A DNA stretch of 64,000 nucleotides from Nephromyces sp. MM_2019 (taxonomy: Eukaryota; Apicomplexa; Aconoidasida; Nephromycida), in NCBI GenBank assembly GCA_015657535.1, contig JADHZB010002109.1:19697-83696 (forward strand). Reading direction: 5' to 3'. This document shows positions 50,358 through 63,558 of this stretch, one piece after another. Numbering within the stretch: position 1 is the stretch's first letter; the number at the start of each line of letters is the position of its first letter. Position numbers and translations under genes: made by a program. The notes below the pieces were generated by a model. The model worked only from the letters and a program-made list of their open reading frames with translations. It was not told the origin of the DNA and made no database searches.

Positions 50358-53300
50358 TTACAATCTTTTACTAAATGTTATACTTGGTTTGCCAGGTATA
50401 CATGTTTGATGTGTATTGTTGGTGCTATCGTTAGATTCAAATGTTTCGATGGCAAAATCTGTATACATATATATATATATAAATAAGTTATGCGTGTGCT
50501 TAAATATATATATATCTGTGTGTGTACCTTCTATTCCAATAGAAGTACAAATATACTCCTTGAATGATGTAATCATTTCTGCTTCATCGAAGGGGAGTTC
50601 TAGCTCGAAAATGGAGTCACCATGGTTTGGGAATTCCTCCTATAAAAATGTTATCCAAAATATTTCATATAAAGTCACACATATAGAACATACACAAAAC
50701 ATGATTCACATTTAAGAAAGTAAACATATACACACGCACACATACGAACCTTTATTTGGAAGTTAGCAAATGATAGGGCTTGTTTTGTAATGGCATTGGA
50801 CCAGTTATGTTTTTTACATTCAGCTTGTAGAGGTCGAATAATATCTTTACCGAAATCGGTGTCCTTATTTATATTCATCGTTGACAAAAATTCGAGTGTG
50901 GTTACTTGCCAAGGTAGATAAGTCCTATGTGGGTGTAAAATATTGTGTGTATGTGTGGATGGTGCAATTGAAGTGTACGAGGTATGTGGAGCTATTAAAG
51001 TATAAGTTCTGTGTGAAGTTAATTATTTTATGGTTATATGACGTGTAGGAGTAATTCCAAAAATGTTTGTGATATGTAAGAAGATATTAAAGGTTAAAAC
51101 ATTTGTGTGTACTGAATAACAGAGGATATTTAAAACTAAGTTGAATAAAATCTACACATGTGTTGAACACTTACTTGGAAATTGTTATAGTAGCAAAATT
51201 AATATCGTTGCACTGCTCATTTTTTGAAACTCTTGATGCCATTGCTTTCTCTTTAACCTTACGGAATTCTTCTACAGTCTTTAATATGAGTTGATATTTT
51301 CTATATATATACACACATAGAGTGTAAGTTTTGATAATAGATCTGTAAATGTTTCCTATACAAATTTTCTTGTATAAATTAGTTTAGTTGATTAATGTGT
51401 GTGCATATACAATTTTGGGTGATATATATATATATATTTATATTGTTTAAGAAGTGAATCGTGTTTATCTTAGAGTATGTGTGTAGCGGTGAGGTGAGTT
51501 ATATACATGTGTATTGATGTAATTTTATTGTGATATATCTAGCTGAAAGTAGATACAGAATGTGTATTGCCTTATTGGATGTGTAACGGTAACATAATTA
51601 CCTTGTGGTTACGGGATCATATTCTTGTTCAAATGAAGGCCATATAACATCATTGATTGTGTTTGGTTTCTTAAGTAAGAATGACCAAATGTATTCGCAC
51701 ATATGGGGGGCAACTGGGCTCAAAATTATGGCTTGAGTTTCTAAGAAAATAGAGTAAAAGGTGTATAAACATGAGTATGAAAGTAGTATAAAATATTAAT
51801 AAATACGTATGTAAAAATATTGTTAAAATGTGTGTAATAGTATCCCGAAAACGACTAGCATGTGTAAAGTATATAATAAAGTGGTAAGTAAAGTGTGTGT
51901 AATAATTTATTAAATTACCAATATATTTCTGTATAATGTCACGATGTACATCATTCTGTCCACAAAACATCTTATACACATCTTTAGCAGTTTGGAATTC
52001 ATAAAAACAAAATTTTAAGGCGTTCCTATGTAAATTTATAGTATATATGTATATATATATATATATGTGTGTGTGTGCTTGTGTACAAGTGTATATATCA
52101 TGATGTGTAGCGATTGTAATGTCAATTTTTATGTTAAATAGTTGTGTAGGTATAAAGAGGTATATAATTGGGTAAAGTGAGTGTAGGTATAAAGTTTTCT
52201 TCCTGTGTGTATATTTTATGAATTAAATATTTTATACATGCTTACCTAAATTGCATGGCTTCATAACTATCAAAAGATTGCTTAGTTAGGCGGTTCATCT
52301 CATTCATAAACATATCATCATAAATGCGTGTTTCCCCTATTTTGAGCAAATTACAGGTATGTTATAAATATGTATATAAATATGTGTATGTGTGTGCTTT
52401 TAATCTTATATAACTTCTCTATATATATTGTGTGTAAAGAATATGTTATCTATATATGTTGTCTGTATGTATATAGTGTATGTTCTATCTGTGTCAGTAG
52501 AATTATTTATAATATTCTAACCTTCGCGCATAGGAAATTTATTTTCACAAAAATCAACAACAAATTGTTCAAATAAATATAATTTCATAATGGCACTGTT
52601 TGCAGTTTCATAAGAAAAATTAGCATCATCCAAAGTATCACCTGAAATACATATCAACATGTGTTTATAGTTCAAGGGTGTAATTACGGGCATCAAAATA
52701 TGTTTAGTGTGTGTGTTTATGAAATGTGGATCAATCAATTTTACACGTGTAGCGGGTGTGTATATTCTCCACTAATAGTAAGATAAGTAATAAATAAGTT
52801 GGTGAAATAAACAACAACCAAAATTTACATACATGTATATATAGATATACATTTACAAATATATATCTATATAGCACATATATACTCATCCAAATCAATA
52901 TACTGTAGGTGCTAGCTATTTCAATTATTTATATGTGCACACCCAAATACATACACACACAAATCTACACACACACACATACACATATTTACACATACCT
53001 GCATCTGCCATAGCAACTCTTGCACCATCAGATGAGTACTCGTTAACAACTTCTTCCAAAATCAAAAAATTTCCGGCCGATTTTGACATTTTCTGTGCAT
53101 TAACTTGGATGTGGCCATTGCCGAACATACTCCTAAGAAAGTGTGTGTGTGTATATAGAGTGTCATGTGTGTGCATATAGAGTGTCATGTGTGTGTAGAT
53201 TGTCATGTGTGTGCATATAGAGTGTCATGTGTGTGTATATAGAATGTCATGTGTGTGTATATAGAGTGTCATGTGTGTGTATATAGAGTGTCATGTGTGT

Positions 53301-56300
53301 GCATATAGAGTGTCATGTGTGTGCATATAGAGTGTCATGTGTGTGTATATAGAGTGTCATGTGTGTGTATATAGAGTGTCATGTGTGTGCATATAGAGTG
53401 TCATGTGTGTGTATATAGAGTGTNNNNNNNNNNNNNNNNNNNNNNNNNNNNNNNNNNNNNNNNNNNNNNNNNNTGTGTGCATATAGAGTGTCATGTGTGT
53501 GTATATAGAGTGTCATGTGTGTGTATATAGAGTGTCATGTGTGTGTATAAAGAGTGTCATGTGTGTGTGTAGATAGTTATGTGTTTATAGTCATGTGTGT
53601 ATGTAAATAGTCATGGATATTGAATTTCTAGTTTCGTTAGATACAGAGTCATAGAAAATTTCTGTGTATAGTTAGTTAGTCATGGAATTGTAATTAATCC
53701 TATGTGTGTACATAGTTCATTATATTTGTGTAAAGTTAATCATGTGTGTGTACCTTGGCCAATAAGCAGGGTCATCCCATATAGCAGCATGGTTATAGAG
53801 TGTAAATGTTAAGTGGTTGAATATTAAGTCTTTACCAGATGATCTCATATCAAAGGGGTACCAAAATGAAAATTCATTCCTCATTTTCTGTATACACACA
53901 CATTAATTTTTTATACAAAATTGGAATAAAATTATATAGAAAGTAAATATATATATATATGGAAATTGTGATATTTAATTACTAGGAGTATGGGAATATA
54001 GATCATAGGGGGGATTATAATATGTAGCACAGTGTGTAAACTATATTAAAGAATGTGATAAGTGTATATATGTTATATGGGTGTGTGTATATGTTGAATG
54101 GTTGTGTGTATATGTTGAATGGTTGTGTGTATATGTTGAATGGTTGTGTGTATATGTTGAATGGTTGTGTGTATATGTTATATAAAGGATGTAAGTAATT
54201 ATGGTTAATTAGTACAAGGTGATTAAAGTTTGGGTGTAAATCTTAGAAACAGTATATATTTAAAAGGGAGATCGAGTGAATATGTGTATTGAGCTTTGAA
54301 AAGTTTATGTATATTAAAGTATGTAAATGTGTGAACATTCAGGTGTGTAGATAAGTGTATATTCACGTGTATAAATAAGTGTATATTTAAGTTTGTAAAT
54401 ATGTGTGTATTGAGTTAGCAATTGATATTTCTTACATCCATATGTTCCTTGGAAATTTTATGGTCAGCTGGATAAGTGTCAGTAAGTTTGAAAATGTAAT
54501 CAAACGCATCATCATCAAATTGTTCAGGTTTAATTTTTAGTGGGCCTAGCTCATCAGCATAAGGATCAGCCTGTAAGAAATGTGTGTAAATTAATACACA
54601 TATATATATGTATATATATATATATAATATTTGTGTATATTTTGGTAGGGTAGGGAGTGAGATATGATGATGGTAAGGATGAATGGATGGATATGTGGGA
54701 TGTAGTGTAGTTGAAAAGTATGTGATATATATATATATATATATATAATTATGTGTGTGTAGGTAAATTTATACGTATGTGTGTATACTTACCCCGAGTA
54801 AATGATAAATAGTATACATAGCCATATAAATAGTGGAATCAGATAAACTTTCAATAAAGACGTAATTTCCTTTCTCTTCTTCCCAGGGTAAAAAAGTACC
54901 CAAACCATACTGACGACTACAGGCCCATTCACCTAGCCTATTTCATAAAGAAAATTGTGTAAATGTGTGTGTGTGTGTAAATGTGTGTGCGTGTAGATGT
55001 GTAGATAGATATCAACTGGGTATAGAGAAATCAACATATAGAGTATGGTTAAGTTAAGTGGATCAAAATATTGATTAGAAAATCAAGTGTGTGTGAATAT
55101 TACCATGAAAGAACGTGCATAAATAGATTATAAGTATTAGGATGATAAGTTGCAAATGTTTTGGGATTTGAGATGTGATCTTCAACACTCTTTCTCCAGT
55201 TAGCCTCACCATAGTCCATATACCACTAAAAATAATAAATAGAGATTGAATAGTGTGTGTAATTTAAAGTCGAATTATATGTACCATAAATTCTGTATAA
55301 AATTAACCAACAATAGCGGTGATATAAAAATATATAGATATAAATATAAATGTGTATGTGAGATAGTTTGATTTTTTTGTTATTTCAGAGTGTGTATTAA
55401 TCTCAAGATTGCTAAAATTAAATAATATTACTTGATCACATAGGGCCACTATACATTCTTCATGTGAACGAGAAACAACCTTTTGTTCAGTTTCATAGTA
55501 AGAGAGTGCATCACCTCTGTTGATGAGATCATCTGTTATTTTAACTTTAGCTTCAGTGACCTATAAATTAATGAAATTATAGTGTGTATATAGTGTATGT
55601 GTAAAATGTGATATATATTTGAGTATGTATTTATTGCGTGTATAGATAATTGTGTTTGTATAAAGATGTAAAAATTTGTTTATATATTTATCGAGTGTAT
55701 AGATAAAGGTAAAATAAATTTGAGTATATATTTATTGAATGTGTAAGTAAATTGTGTGTATAAAGATCGTATATCTACTCTAAAGCTACATACAGGTGTT
55801 CCAGCATATTTTCCAGCATACATAACACCCTTGTAAAATCCTTCTCGGTAAGTCATTTCTTTGATTTCTTTCAATTTGGCGGCATCTTTTGGTGATTGTA
55901 CATTTTTTGAGTGATATAAATCAACTGCATAGTGTGTACTTACACTGAAAAAATGGATATATGTGTGTGTATGAAAAAGGAGGTACTTTAAGATTGAAGG
56001 TCTGTGCTTGTCGAAAAGTAATGTATAGTTCTAAATAAGACTTGTATATGAAATATGGATATGGACTAGGTGAAGTATATGTTTTGATGAATGCTTAAAT
56101 TAGGATAAGTATACGTAAAAGAATTCAATAGTTTCGAAATTCAATAGGGAAAAAATTTCAATGTGTAATTTAATCATAATAATTACTCTGGGATTTCAAT
56201 AATATCGACAACTTCATAAGGTATAATCCATTCTGGTTGTACACCATATGTACGTTTATAGTAATCAATTTTCTTTTTCATGTCAACAAACATGGCATAG

Positions 56301-59300
56301 TCATCTGGAGCATCACTAGGTACACTTGTCACTATTCCCGTACCTAATTGAGGGTAAATAAATAGGTAAATAAATAGGTAAATAAATAGGTAAATAAATA
56401 GGTGATTAATTAGGTAAATAAATAGGTAAATAAATAGGTAAATAAATAGGTAAATAAATAGGTATATAAATAGGTAAATAAATAGGTAAATAAATAGGTA
56501 AATAAATAGTTAAATAAATAGGTATATAAATAGGTAAATAAACAGGTGATTAATTAGGTAAATAAATAGGTGATTAAATAGGTAAATAATTAGGTGATTA
56601 AATAGGTAAATAATTAGGTGATTAAATAGGTAAATAAATAGGAATATAAATAGGTAAATAAACAGGTGATTAATTAGGTAAATAAATAGGTAAATAAACA
56701 GGTGATTAATTAGGTAAATAAATAGGTGATTAAATAGGTAAATAAAGAGATAAAAAATATTAGGAAGTAAGACAAATAATGAATAGAAAGAAATAAAATA
56801 GGTGTAAAGGAATAGTCAGGTTAAATAGAAGATAAGATAAGAGAGGGTATATATTTAACATGTTTGTAAGGATGTTGAGACATACCTTTGTTGATTAAGA
56901 TACTGGTCATGGGTAGGCAATACACCGTTTTATAATAAGCATCGGGACAATTGAGGGGTAAACCAAAGAGTTCACTTCCAACAACATTACAGATCTTGTG
57001 TGGTGAGGGTAATCGTTTATCATCAAATACTTCAACAGGGACGATTCCTTGGTATCCCATATTTATTGCTGAGCGTTCACTACATATATATATAACTGGG
57101 CATTGTTCTTGGGCTTGTTGGCGTGTCATAATTGAGGAGAACACGGAAAATAAGTGGTTATTGGGGTCATTTTTAGGAGTTTCAAATCCATAGAAAAATC
57201 CATACCTATACCATATTTATGTGTATAAATATGAGTTTATGTGTGTAGATAGTGTGTAATTTGAATGTACACAAGCTTACAATTGCTGATTTACACATGT
57301 AAATCGCAACTATGTGTAAGCATAATACTACGGAGTCTAATTTAATATACCAAAGAGTACTTACGTTTCATATGGGTGTGCAAAAACATTTGTTTGACCA
57401 TACATCGTCTCAGGACGTAGAGTGGCGGCTAAGAGAATTAATTTTTTATTTCCCACCATATCAGCCCATTTCTCAGGTATTTCTTGGACTGTGATTTTCA
57501 TAGCTGTGTATTGTTGTGGAACAATATTTTCACCGCTCAATCTACAGAAATTCAAATAATGTATTATGAGAAAATCATACAAAAATAATTGTATCTAGCT
57601 TGTTAAATTATAGGTTAAGAAGTAATGTATTCTTACCGGTCATGGTCAGCACATGGTTGATGTTCTAAACGACTAAAAACAGTGCAACGCGTCCCGTATT
57701 TAACTTTATTTTTTTTCTAGAAAAATATTTAAGGAAATGAATTTCAAGAGATATGTGAATAAATAGTTGTAGGTGTGTGGGTGTGTTTAAAAAAGCTTTC
57801 AAAACATAAAACGTTTCAGATATATTTAGGTAAAATAGTTGTTGGATCTAACTATCAATTTGATAGTTTTCTAAGTAATTTATAATCAATTATTTAGTTT
57901 TACCTTTAATGTTCGGAATTGCCATCTTATAAACTTGTCATAAAATGGGTTCAAATCTGTCGTTACAAATGACCTACGCCAATCAATGGACATACCTGAA
58001 GTTAAAATATGTTCAAGATGAGGTTATGGAAAGGTTTAAGTAAAAAATGTTATGGACGAGAAAGTAAAAGGTAACTTCAAGAACAAATATAGGAAGGTAT
58101 ATTAGAAGGGTCAAATGGGTGGAGAAGGTATTTAAAGTGTATACTTTTATCTATTTTGTTTTATAGTATGATGCAATTATTATATACAAAAAATGCATAT
58201 TGTGAAAGAATAGGTTACCAAAAGCTTTCATATCTGTAACGGCAAGGGGTAAGAAGTATTTAATCCAGTATTTAGCTTCCTTGAATTTTGGAATATCTTC
58301 TTCTGGAATGTTCATCATTTTTAGGATGTTCCATTGGCTATTCTGAAATCATAAATATTGGAAAAAGGATTTTTTGATATGTTTATAAAGGTATCAGCTT
58401 AGAGTAGATCATTAAAGTAGAGTATTTTACAATTATGTTTAATGAAGGAGGTGAAATGTGTTTGTTATGTAAAATTTTTTAATATAATGTGATACGTTCG
58501 ATGAGTATATCTAATGTGTGTGAAATGAGTTCAATAATCTTAGTTGAAGAAATAAGATGTATTCTGTAGGGTTACAGATTGGGAGAATAAAAGTACGGAG
58601 TTATGACAATGTCAAATAAATGATGCATTTTATTGGCAAGGGATTATTTACATTAGCATTGATTTTTGAGTTGGCTTTAGATCTTTTGGTTTTGAATTTT
58701 GAAACATCTTCACTTTTTAAAGCTTCTTGTGATTCCGCTGGCTGAGCTTGCACCTAAATAAAAAAAATATTTGGGGGTATAGTAGTTTCGACGAATTAAG
58801 ATTTGTGTATCCAAGAGGCAAAATATTACGTTATTTTCTTCTTCTTCTTCATTTTTTATTTCCTCGTATTCTTCTATTTCTCTACGTAAACGATCTGCAG
58901 CTGCAGGGATTGGCATACCAGTAGCATGGAATGAAAAAGGAAAGATGACGCGCTTCCCACATAATCGTTGAAATCGGCTTTCGAATTCACATTTCGTGAA
59001 AGAAAAGGCGTGGCCAATGTGAATTCTGCCATTTAGGTATGGATAAGGGAAATTGGTGAAATATTTTTGTTTATTAATAGGGTAATCGTTGGGGCTTGAT
59101 ACGACATGAACCTTATCATTGGGTCCAGGGGCATCTACTTCATAGACATGCCTTTCATCCCAAAATTTTTGTATTTCGTTCTGTATATCAATCAAGTGAT
59201 TACGTCGTGAGCGGTTGTTAGGCCCGTCCTTCTTGGTCCCACATGTATCCGGGTTATTATCATTCATGTGTTTTTCAGTAGCTTCACATTGTTCTGGAGT

Positions 59301-59714
59301 GGTCGTTGATATAGTAAAGTCTTCGCTTGTCTCTTTCTTATGGTTTGATTCACCATTTACACTATTTTTAGTTTTAGCTTCACCTTCTTTAGAAGCGGCT
59401 TTGGATGTAGAGGCCATATTTCTCTGAGAAATACAAGATGATATATTTGGCCAAGTCTGTAAGTAGAAAGGTTTTGATTGAGGATGTGTTAATATGTTAA
59501 GTGATGTTGATGGTTTAAGGTAGCAAGTGAAATAGCTGATTCTTGAGCTGAGATGTAGGGATTTATTTGAAAAATGAGTGTGCTTAGGGCTTAAAAATAA
59601 TAAATTTTCAGCGCCGACTATGGTTTGAAATATTCTATACAAGATAACACTGTTTTTTATTCTAATTTGTGGTGTTATATATTTAAAAGAATGTGTTATA
59701 TATTTTGATTCCAT
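50358..59714 (-). CDS. LARS: Leucyl-tRNA synthetase, cytosolic type, with optional N-terminal extension
   Basis: Charges tRNA(Leu). Twenty-three exons; the first is 59714 (or 59417)-58830 and the last 50458-50358. From the inner ATG at 59417 the exon lengths sum to 3561 bp, 1186 aa, close to the 1176 aa of the human cytosolic enzyme. Landmarks: [14 protein letters not shown] (HIGH), [17 protein letters not shown], the CP1 editing domain with [15 protein letters not shown] and [74 protein letters not shown] (KMSKS, exon 53132-52999), [13 protein letters not shown], and the eukaryote/archaeal C-terminus with [12 protein letters not shown]. An in-frame ATG 99 codons upstream adds a basic stretch almost without acidic residues, which looks like an organellar leader. 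Introns are long and packed with TG-rich (plus strand) repeats, one with an assembly gap. Confidence 0.95.
53133..53753. repeat. Minisatellite in a LeuRS intron, unit about 22 bp
   Basis: The intron between the FWYPFD exon and the KMSKS exon is filled, about 53137-53575, with tandem copies of a unit like TGTCATGTGTGTGTATATAG with small GTGTGC/GTGTGT variants. The array is interrupted by the run of N, so its true length is unknown. Confidence 0.85.
53424..53473. other. Assembly gap, 50 N
   Basis: Fifty undetermined bases inside the minisatellite; the size is probably a placeholder because the repeat could not be assembled. Confidence 0.99.
54078..54180. repeat. 21-bp tandem repeat in a LeuRS intron
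   Basis: About five copies of a 21-bp unit containing GTTGTGTGTATATGTTGAAT, in the intron 53888-54435. Confidence 0.8.
56350..56750. repeat. 12-bp minisatellite in a LeuRS intron
   Basis: About 33 near-perfect copies of GGTAAATAAATA on the plus strand (variants GGTGATTAAATA, GGTATATAAATA), inside the intron 56344-56885. In the transcript it reads TATTTATTTACC. Confidence 0.85.
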
Positions 59715-61900
59715 ACGAGATTAAAAATGTACAAAGTTTTAATTGTTTCAAATCTCGAAAAATTTAATTATGCCTGATTCTGAGTAAAGAAGATTTCAAG
59801 CAAAGTTTTTGAGGTATTTGCATGTTTTAAATGTATGTGCGACTTTTTTTAAGTTTGTATATATATATTTTTTTTAACAACACTAAGCAAGTGGGTATAT
59901 AGCTTACTTAATATGTATATAGGATACCACCTCTTTCTGATATTGATGTGTGTGTAATCTAGTTGGGTTAGTTTATAATGCCTAAGTACTAGGAGTGCAG
60001 TTTCAATTTTACTTAATCTCGTAAATACTCAATTTTTGTGATATTATATATCTTTCTTATGTCCTTTTGCTTCTTTTGGTGCAACATATAGATTGAATAC
60101 TCATTACCAAAAATAGAAATTACACACTGTAAGTTATATACACATAAAAAATAAGCTTGCAAAAACAATTCTTATGGCTATATAAGAATTGCAGGCTAAA
60201 AATGTTAACCATGAACAATCAGTGAATGTTACATCTAAACATACTTGAAATCAGTAGTGATTCACATTTTTTTTTTTTATTTTGACACATATATATTTTA
60301 TATATATATATAAATTATATATAAAAACACATCAAACAATCCTACACACATTGTTGAATATAAATGCGGCGTGCAGCTGTATTGTATTTAAAATGAAGAA
60401 TTATCCTAATGTGCAGAAGTGATTGTGTGTATGATTGAAAATAATAATACATATAATGCTAAGCTATTATTATTTAAATAAATACATTTCCAAATCTAAT
60501 CAAAATATATCATTTATATAAGTAAATGTTATGTAATAATTTACAAAAATGAAAATTTAAACATGCAATGAAATATATAAATGTTTATATAAATTTTATT
60601 ATTTACAAACTATTTTACACGTTTTATAAATAGTTTGAATTTTGTTTAATTTCATATAACCTAATATGGTGAAAATCATATATTCCAAAGTATATATATA
60701 TTTATTTATATATTACTATTACAATTAAATCATTAATACAACATTAAGCAATTGATCATACACTAAAAATACAAAATTTAGTTGTTAAGAAATAAAACTA
60801 AGCATATATATTTATATACACACACAAATAAAGAAATATGATTTAAGTATGCACACACACATTTAGACACACACATAATGATAAAAATACAAGAGCATAA
60901 CTATTAAATATGCACAAATAAAGTTAAAAATAAAATTAGATACAGCCCCAGGTAATTCCAGTAATAGACCTATATTAATTAAAACATTTATATACACATA
61001 AGTTTAAAAACACACATTGAATAAACTGAACGTAATTATACACCAATTTAATCGTGCATAAACAGCGTAACAAAAAAATATATTTGCAAACAAATTTAAT
61101 TTGAGATATTTGATTATACACATTTCACTACACACATTTCACTAAAAACATTTAATTATATACACAAATTTAATTACACACAAATTTAACTATTTACAAT
61201 TATAACATATAAGCTTAATTGTATACAAATTTAACTGTATAAATATTTGATATTTCTATATATATAATTACACACAAATTAAAATGAATACAAATTCTAT
61301 CATACACAAATTTAACTATATACAGCTTCAATTACACACAAATTTAAATACTATCAAATTAAAATACATACAAATTAAAATACAAACACATTTAATTAAA
61401 CTAAATCAAATTTCAGTTTGAGATAAACTTCAGAGCTATTCACGAACAAACCAACTTAATTAATTATTTATATACATATAATTTTCTTTATATATATATA
61501 TATAAAGACATAAAAACATTTACACATATATATATATAGACCCATTAAGTTAAGCACACACGCCTTAAACTTAAAATTTAAGCATACCTAAATACACATG
61601 CAAACTTAGACATGTTTAAATATTTTCTCATGCACTCGAATACACACATAATACACACATAATACACACATATTTACACACATTCACACGCATATTTATA
61701 AGTAGATATATATATATACACAAACAGATATTTTAATTTATTTATTTAGATTAAAAAAAGGAAACTCATTTTGAAAATTGAAGATTATATATATATATAT
61801 ATACATATGTATTTGTGTGTTTAATTAATTATAACTGTGCATGTGTATTTAAGCATTATTACCTTGGTAAAATTATACAATTGTGTGTATCTATGTGCAG

Positions 61901-61940
<40 letters not shown>

Positions 61941-63558
61941 AACTGTATCAACATTTTTGTGTATGAATAATATGCCTTGTAGCTACATATCTAAACATCA
62001 ACATAAATGTGTGTTTATATACATATATTTATAGTACGTTTTATACATGTGTGGACATGCAGGTATATATATATATGTTTGTATATCTGTACATAATGGC
62101 TTATATGAGCATGTGTTTGTCTATGCACATAGAGAAATATGTCTATATATGTGTTTGTGTGCATGATAAACTCGTGTGTATATGCATGACAAACTCGTGT
62201 GTGTGTAATGTGTATGAATGAATTTACATGTGTGGATATGAGTTGTGCTTACATGTTATGAAATGTGTGTGTGCATAAATTTGCTTATCTACATGAGATG
62301 GGTGCGTAATTGTGTGTGAATCAGAGTGAGAGCGTGCACACTTGTGTATCCTAGTTTATGGGTGTGTGTGCATCTGAATATATAAACGTGTGTGCAACTA
62401 AGCGTATAAATCTGTGTGCATCTGAGTGTGTGAGTGTGCGTTTTATATACCCATGTGTGTAACCCTGAGAAAGTGTGTGTGTGTGGGTGTAGCATGTATA
62501 TAATAATACACTAGGTGTAGAAAAACCAAATATAATGACTGCTTTTCATATAAATATAACAAAAACAGATGTTATATATAAAACAAATACTAAGAATTTT
62601 CAATTTAATTAAATTTAACAAAATATTGAGACTTGACTGAGTCAATTTTATATGCCCCCACACACACTTCAACACACACACAAACACACATTTCAATTAA
62701 AATAATTTGCTATATAAACACCACACATTCTAAAGGATTTTATAATTTACACGTTAACAGGCAGAAATTAGCACTCTATACACAAATATATACACACAAA
62801 CAGTCCTTTCATAGTTTATTTATAACATTCCTTACTAGTTTATCCTCACCAGCCTAAACAATTACACACACTCAATTAGAATCACATTTTCACACATAAT
62901 CTAACCAAATTTATATTCAAAATTAATACGCACACAAATCCAGACACATAATTTATGCAAAAGTTAACTGTTTTAAGTATCCTTCTAAATTTTACACACA
63001 AATATACTTTACACACAAAAATCACAACCTTTAATTAACCCCAAAAAAATTTTAAACACAAATATACTTTACACACAAAAATCACACCCTTTAATTAACC
63101 CCAAAAAAATTTTTCACACACACAAAACAAGACTACATTAAATATAGCATTCTCCCATTCAACAACACCCTTCAACTCTACACACAATCTCTCAATAATA
63201 ACCTTCGCCCCCACAATTATACACACACTTCAACACACAATTTCTAACACATTTCAATACACTTTTCAAAACATTATTTAGCAGATATTTATAACACCAC
63301 ACTGTTTACTCAAAATCACAACACAATTTATTTACAATTACAAAACAGTTTACTTAACACACACTTATAACACACATTTATAACAAACATTTATAACACA
63401 ATTTACAGAACACACATTTGTAACAACAAACAATTTACTAAACAGACTTAAAAATACTATTCAAAATCTCCCACAAAATTCAGTATAACACACAAACCCC
63501 ACACAATTCAAACGACATATACTACACACAAACAGACACACGACACACATACACACAA
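59715..63558. other. Gene-free stretch of alternating CA- and TG-rich DNA
   Basis: 3.8 kb between the divergent starts of LeuRS (-) and the last gene (+). On the plus strand it is CA-rich at about 60300-61740, TG-rich at about 61800-62520, then CA-rich again at 62650-63560, with long (TA)n runs at 61788-61803 and 61904-61938. The short frames in these blocks (for example 62009-62221) follow the repeats and are not called. Confidence 0.6.
62996..63118. repeat. Direct duplication, period about 60 bp
   Basis: Two almost identical copies of a segment with AATATACTTTACACACAAAA and TTAATTAACCCCAAAAAAAT lie head to tail. Confidence 0.8.

Noticed and set aside
52925..53206. Long minus frame with His/Thr repeats around the KMSKS exon
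   Set aside because: Only 52999-53132 is exon; the flanks are translated CA/TG repeats of introns.
53133..53575. Regularly spaced repeats considered as a CRISPR array
   Set aside because: Units are directly tandem with no unique spacers, and the host is a eukaryote.
62009..62495. Cys/Tyr/Val- and His/Thr-rich frames in the TG block
   Set aside because: They are translations of TGTGTA/CACACA repeats in both directions.
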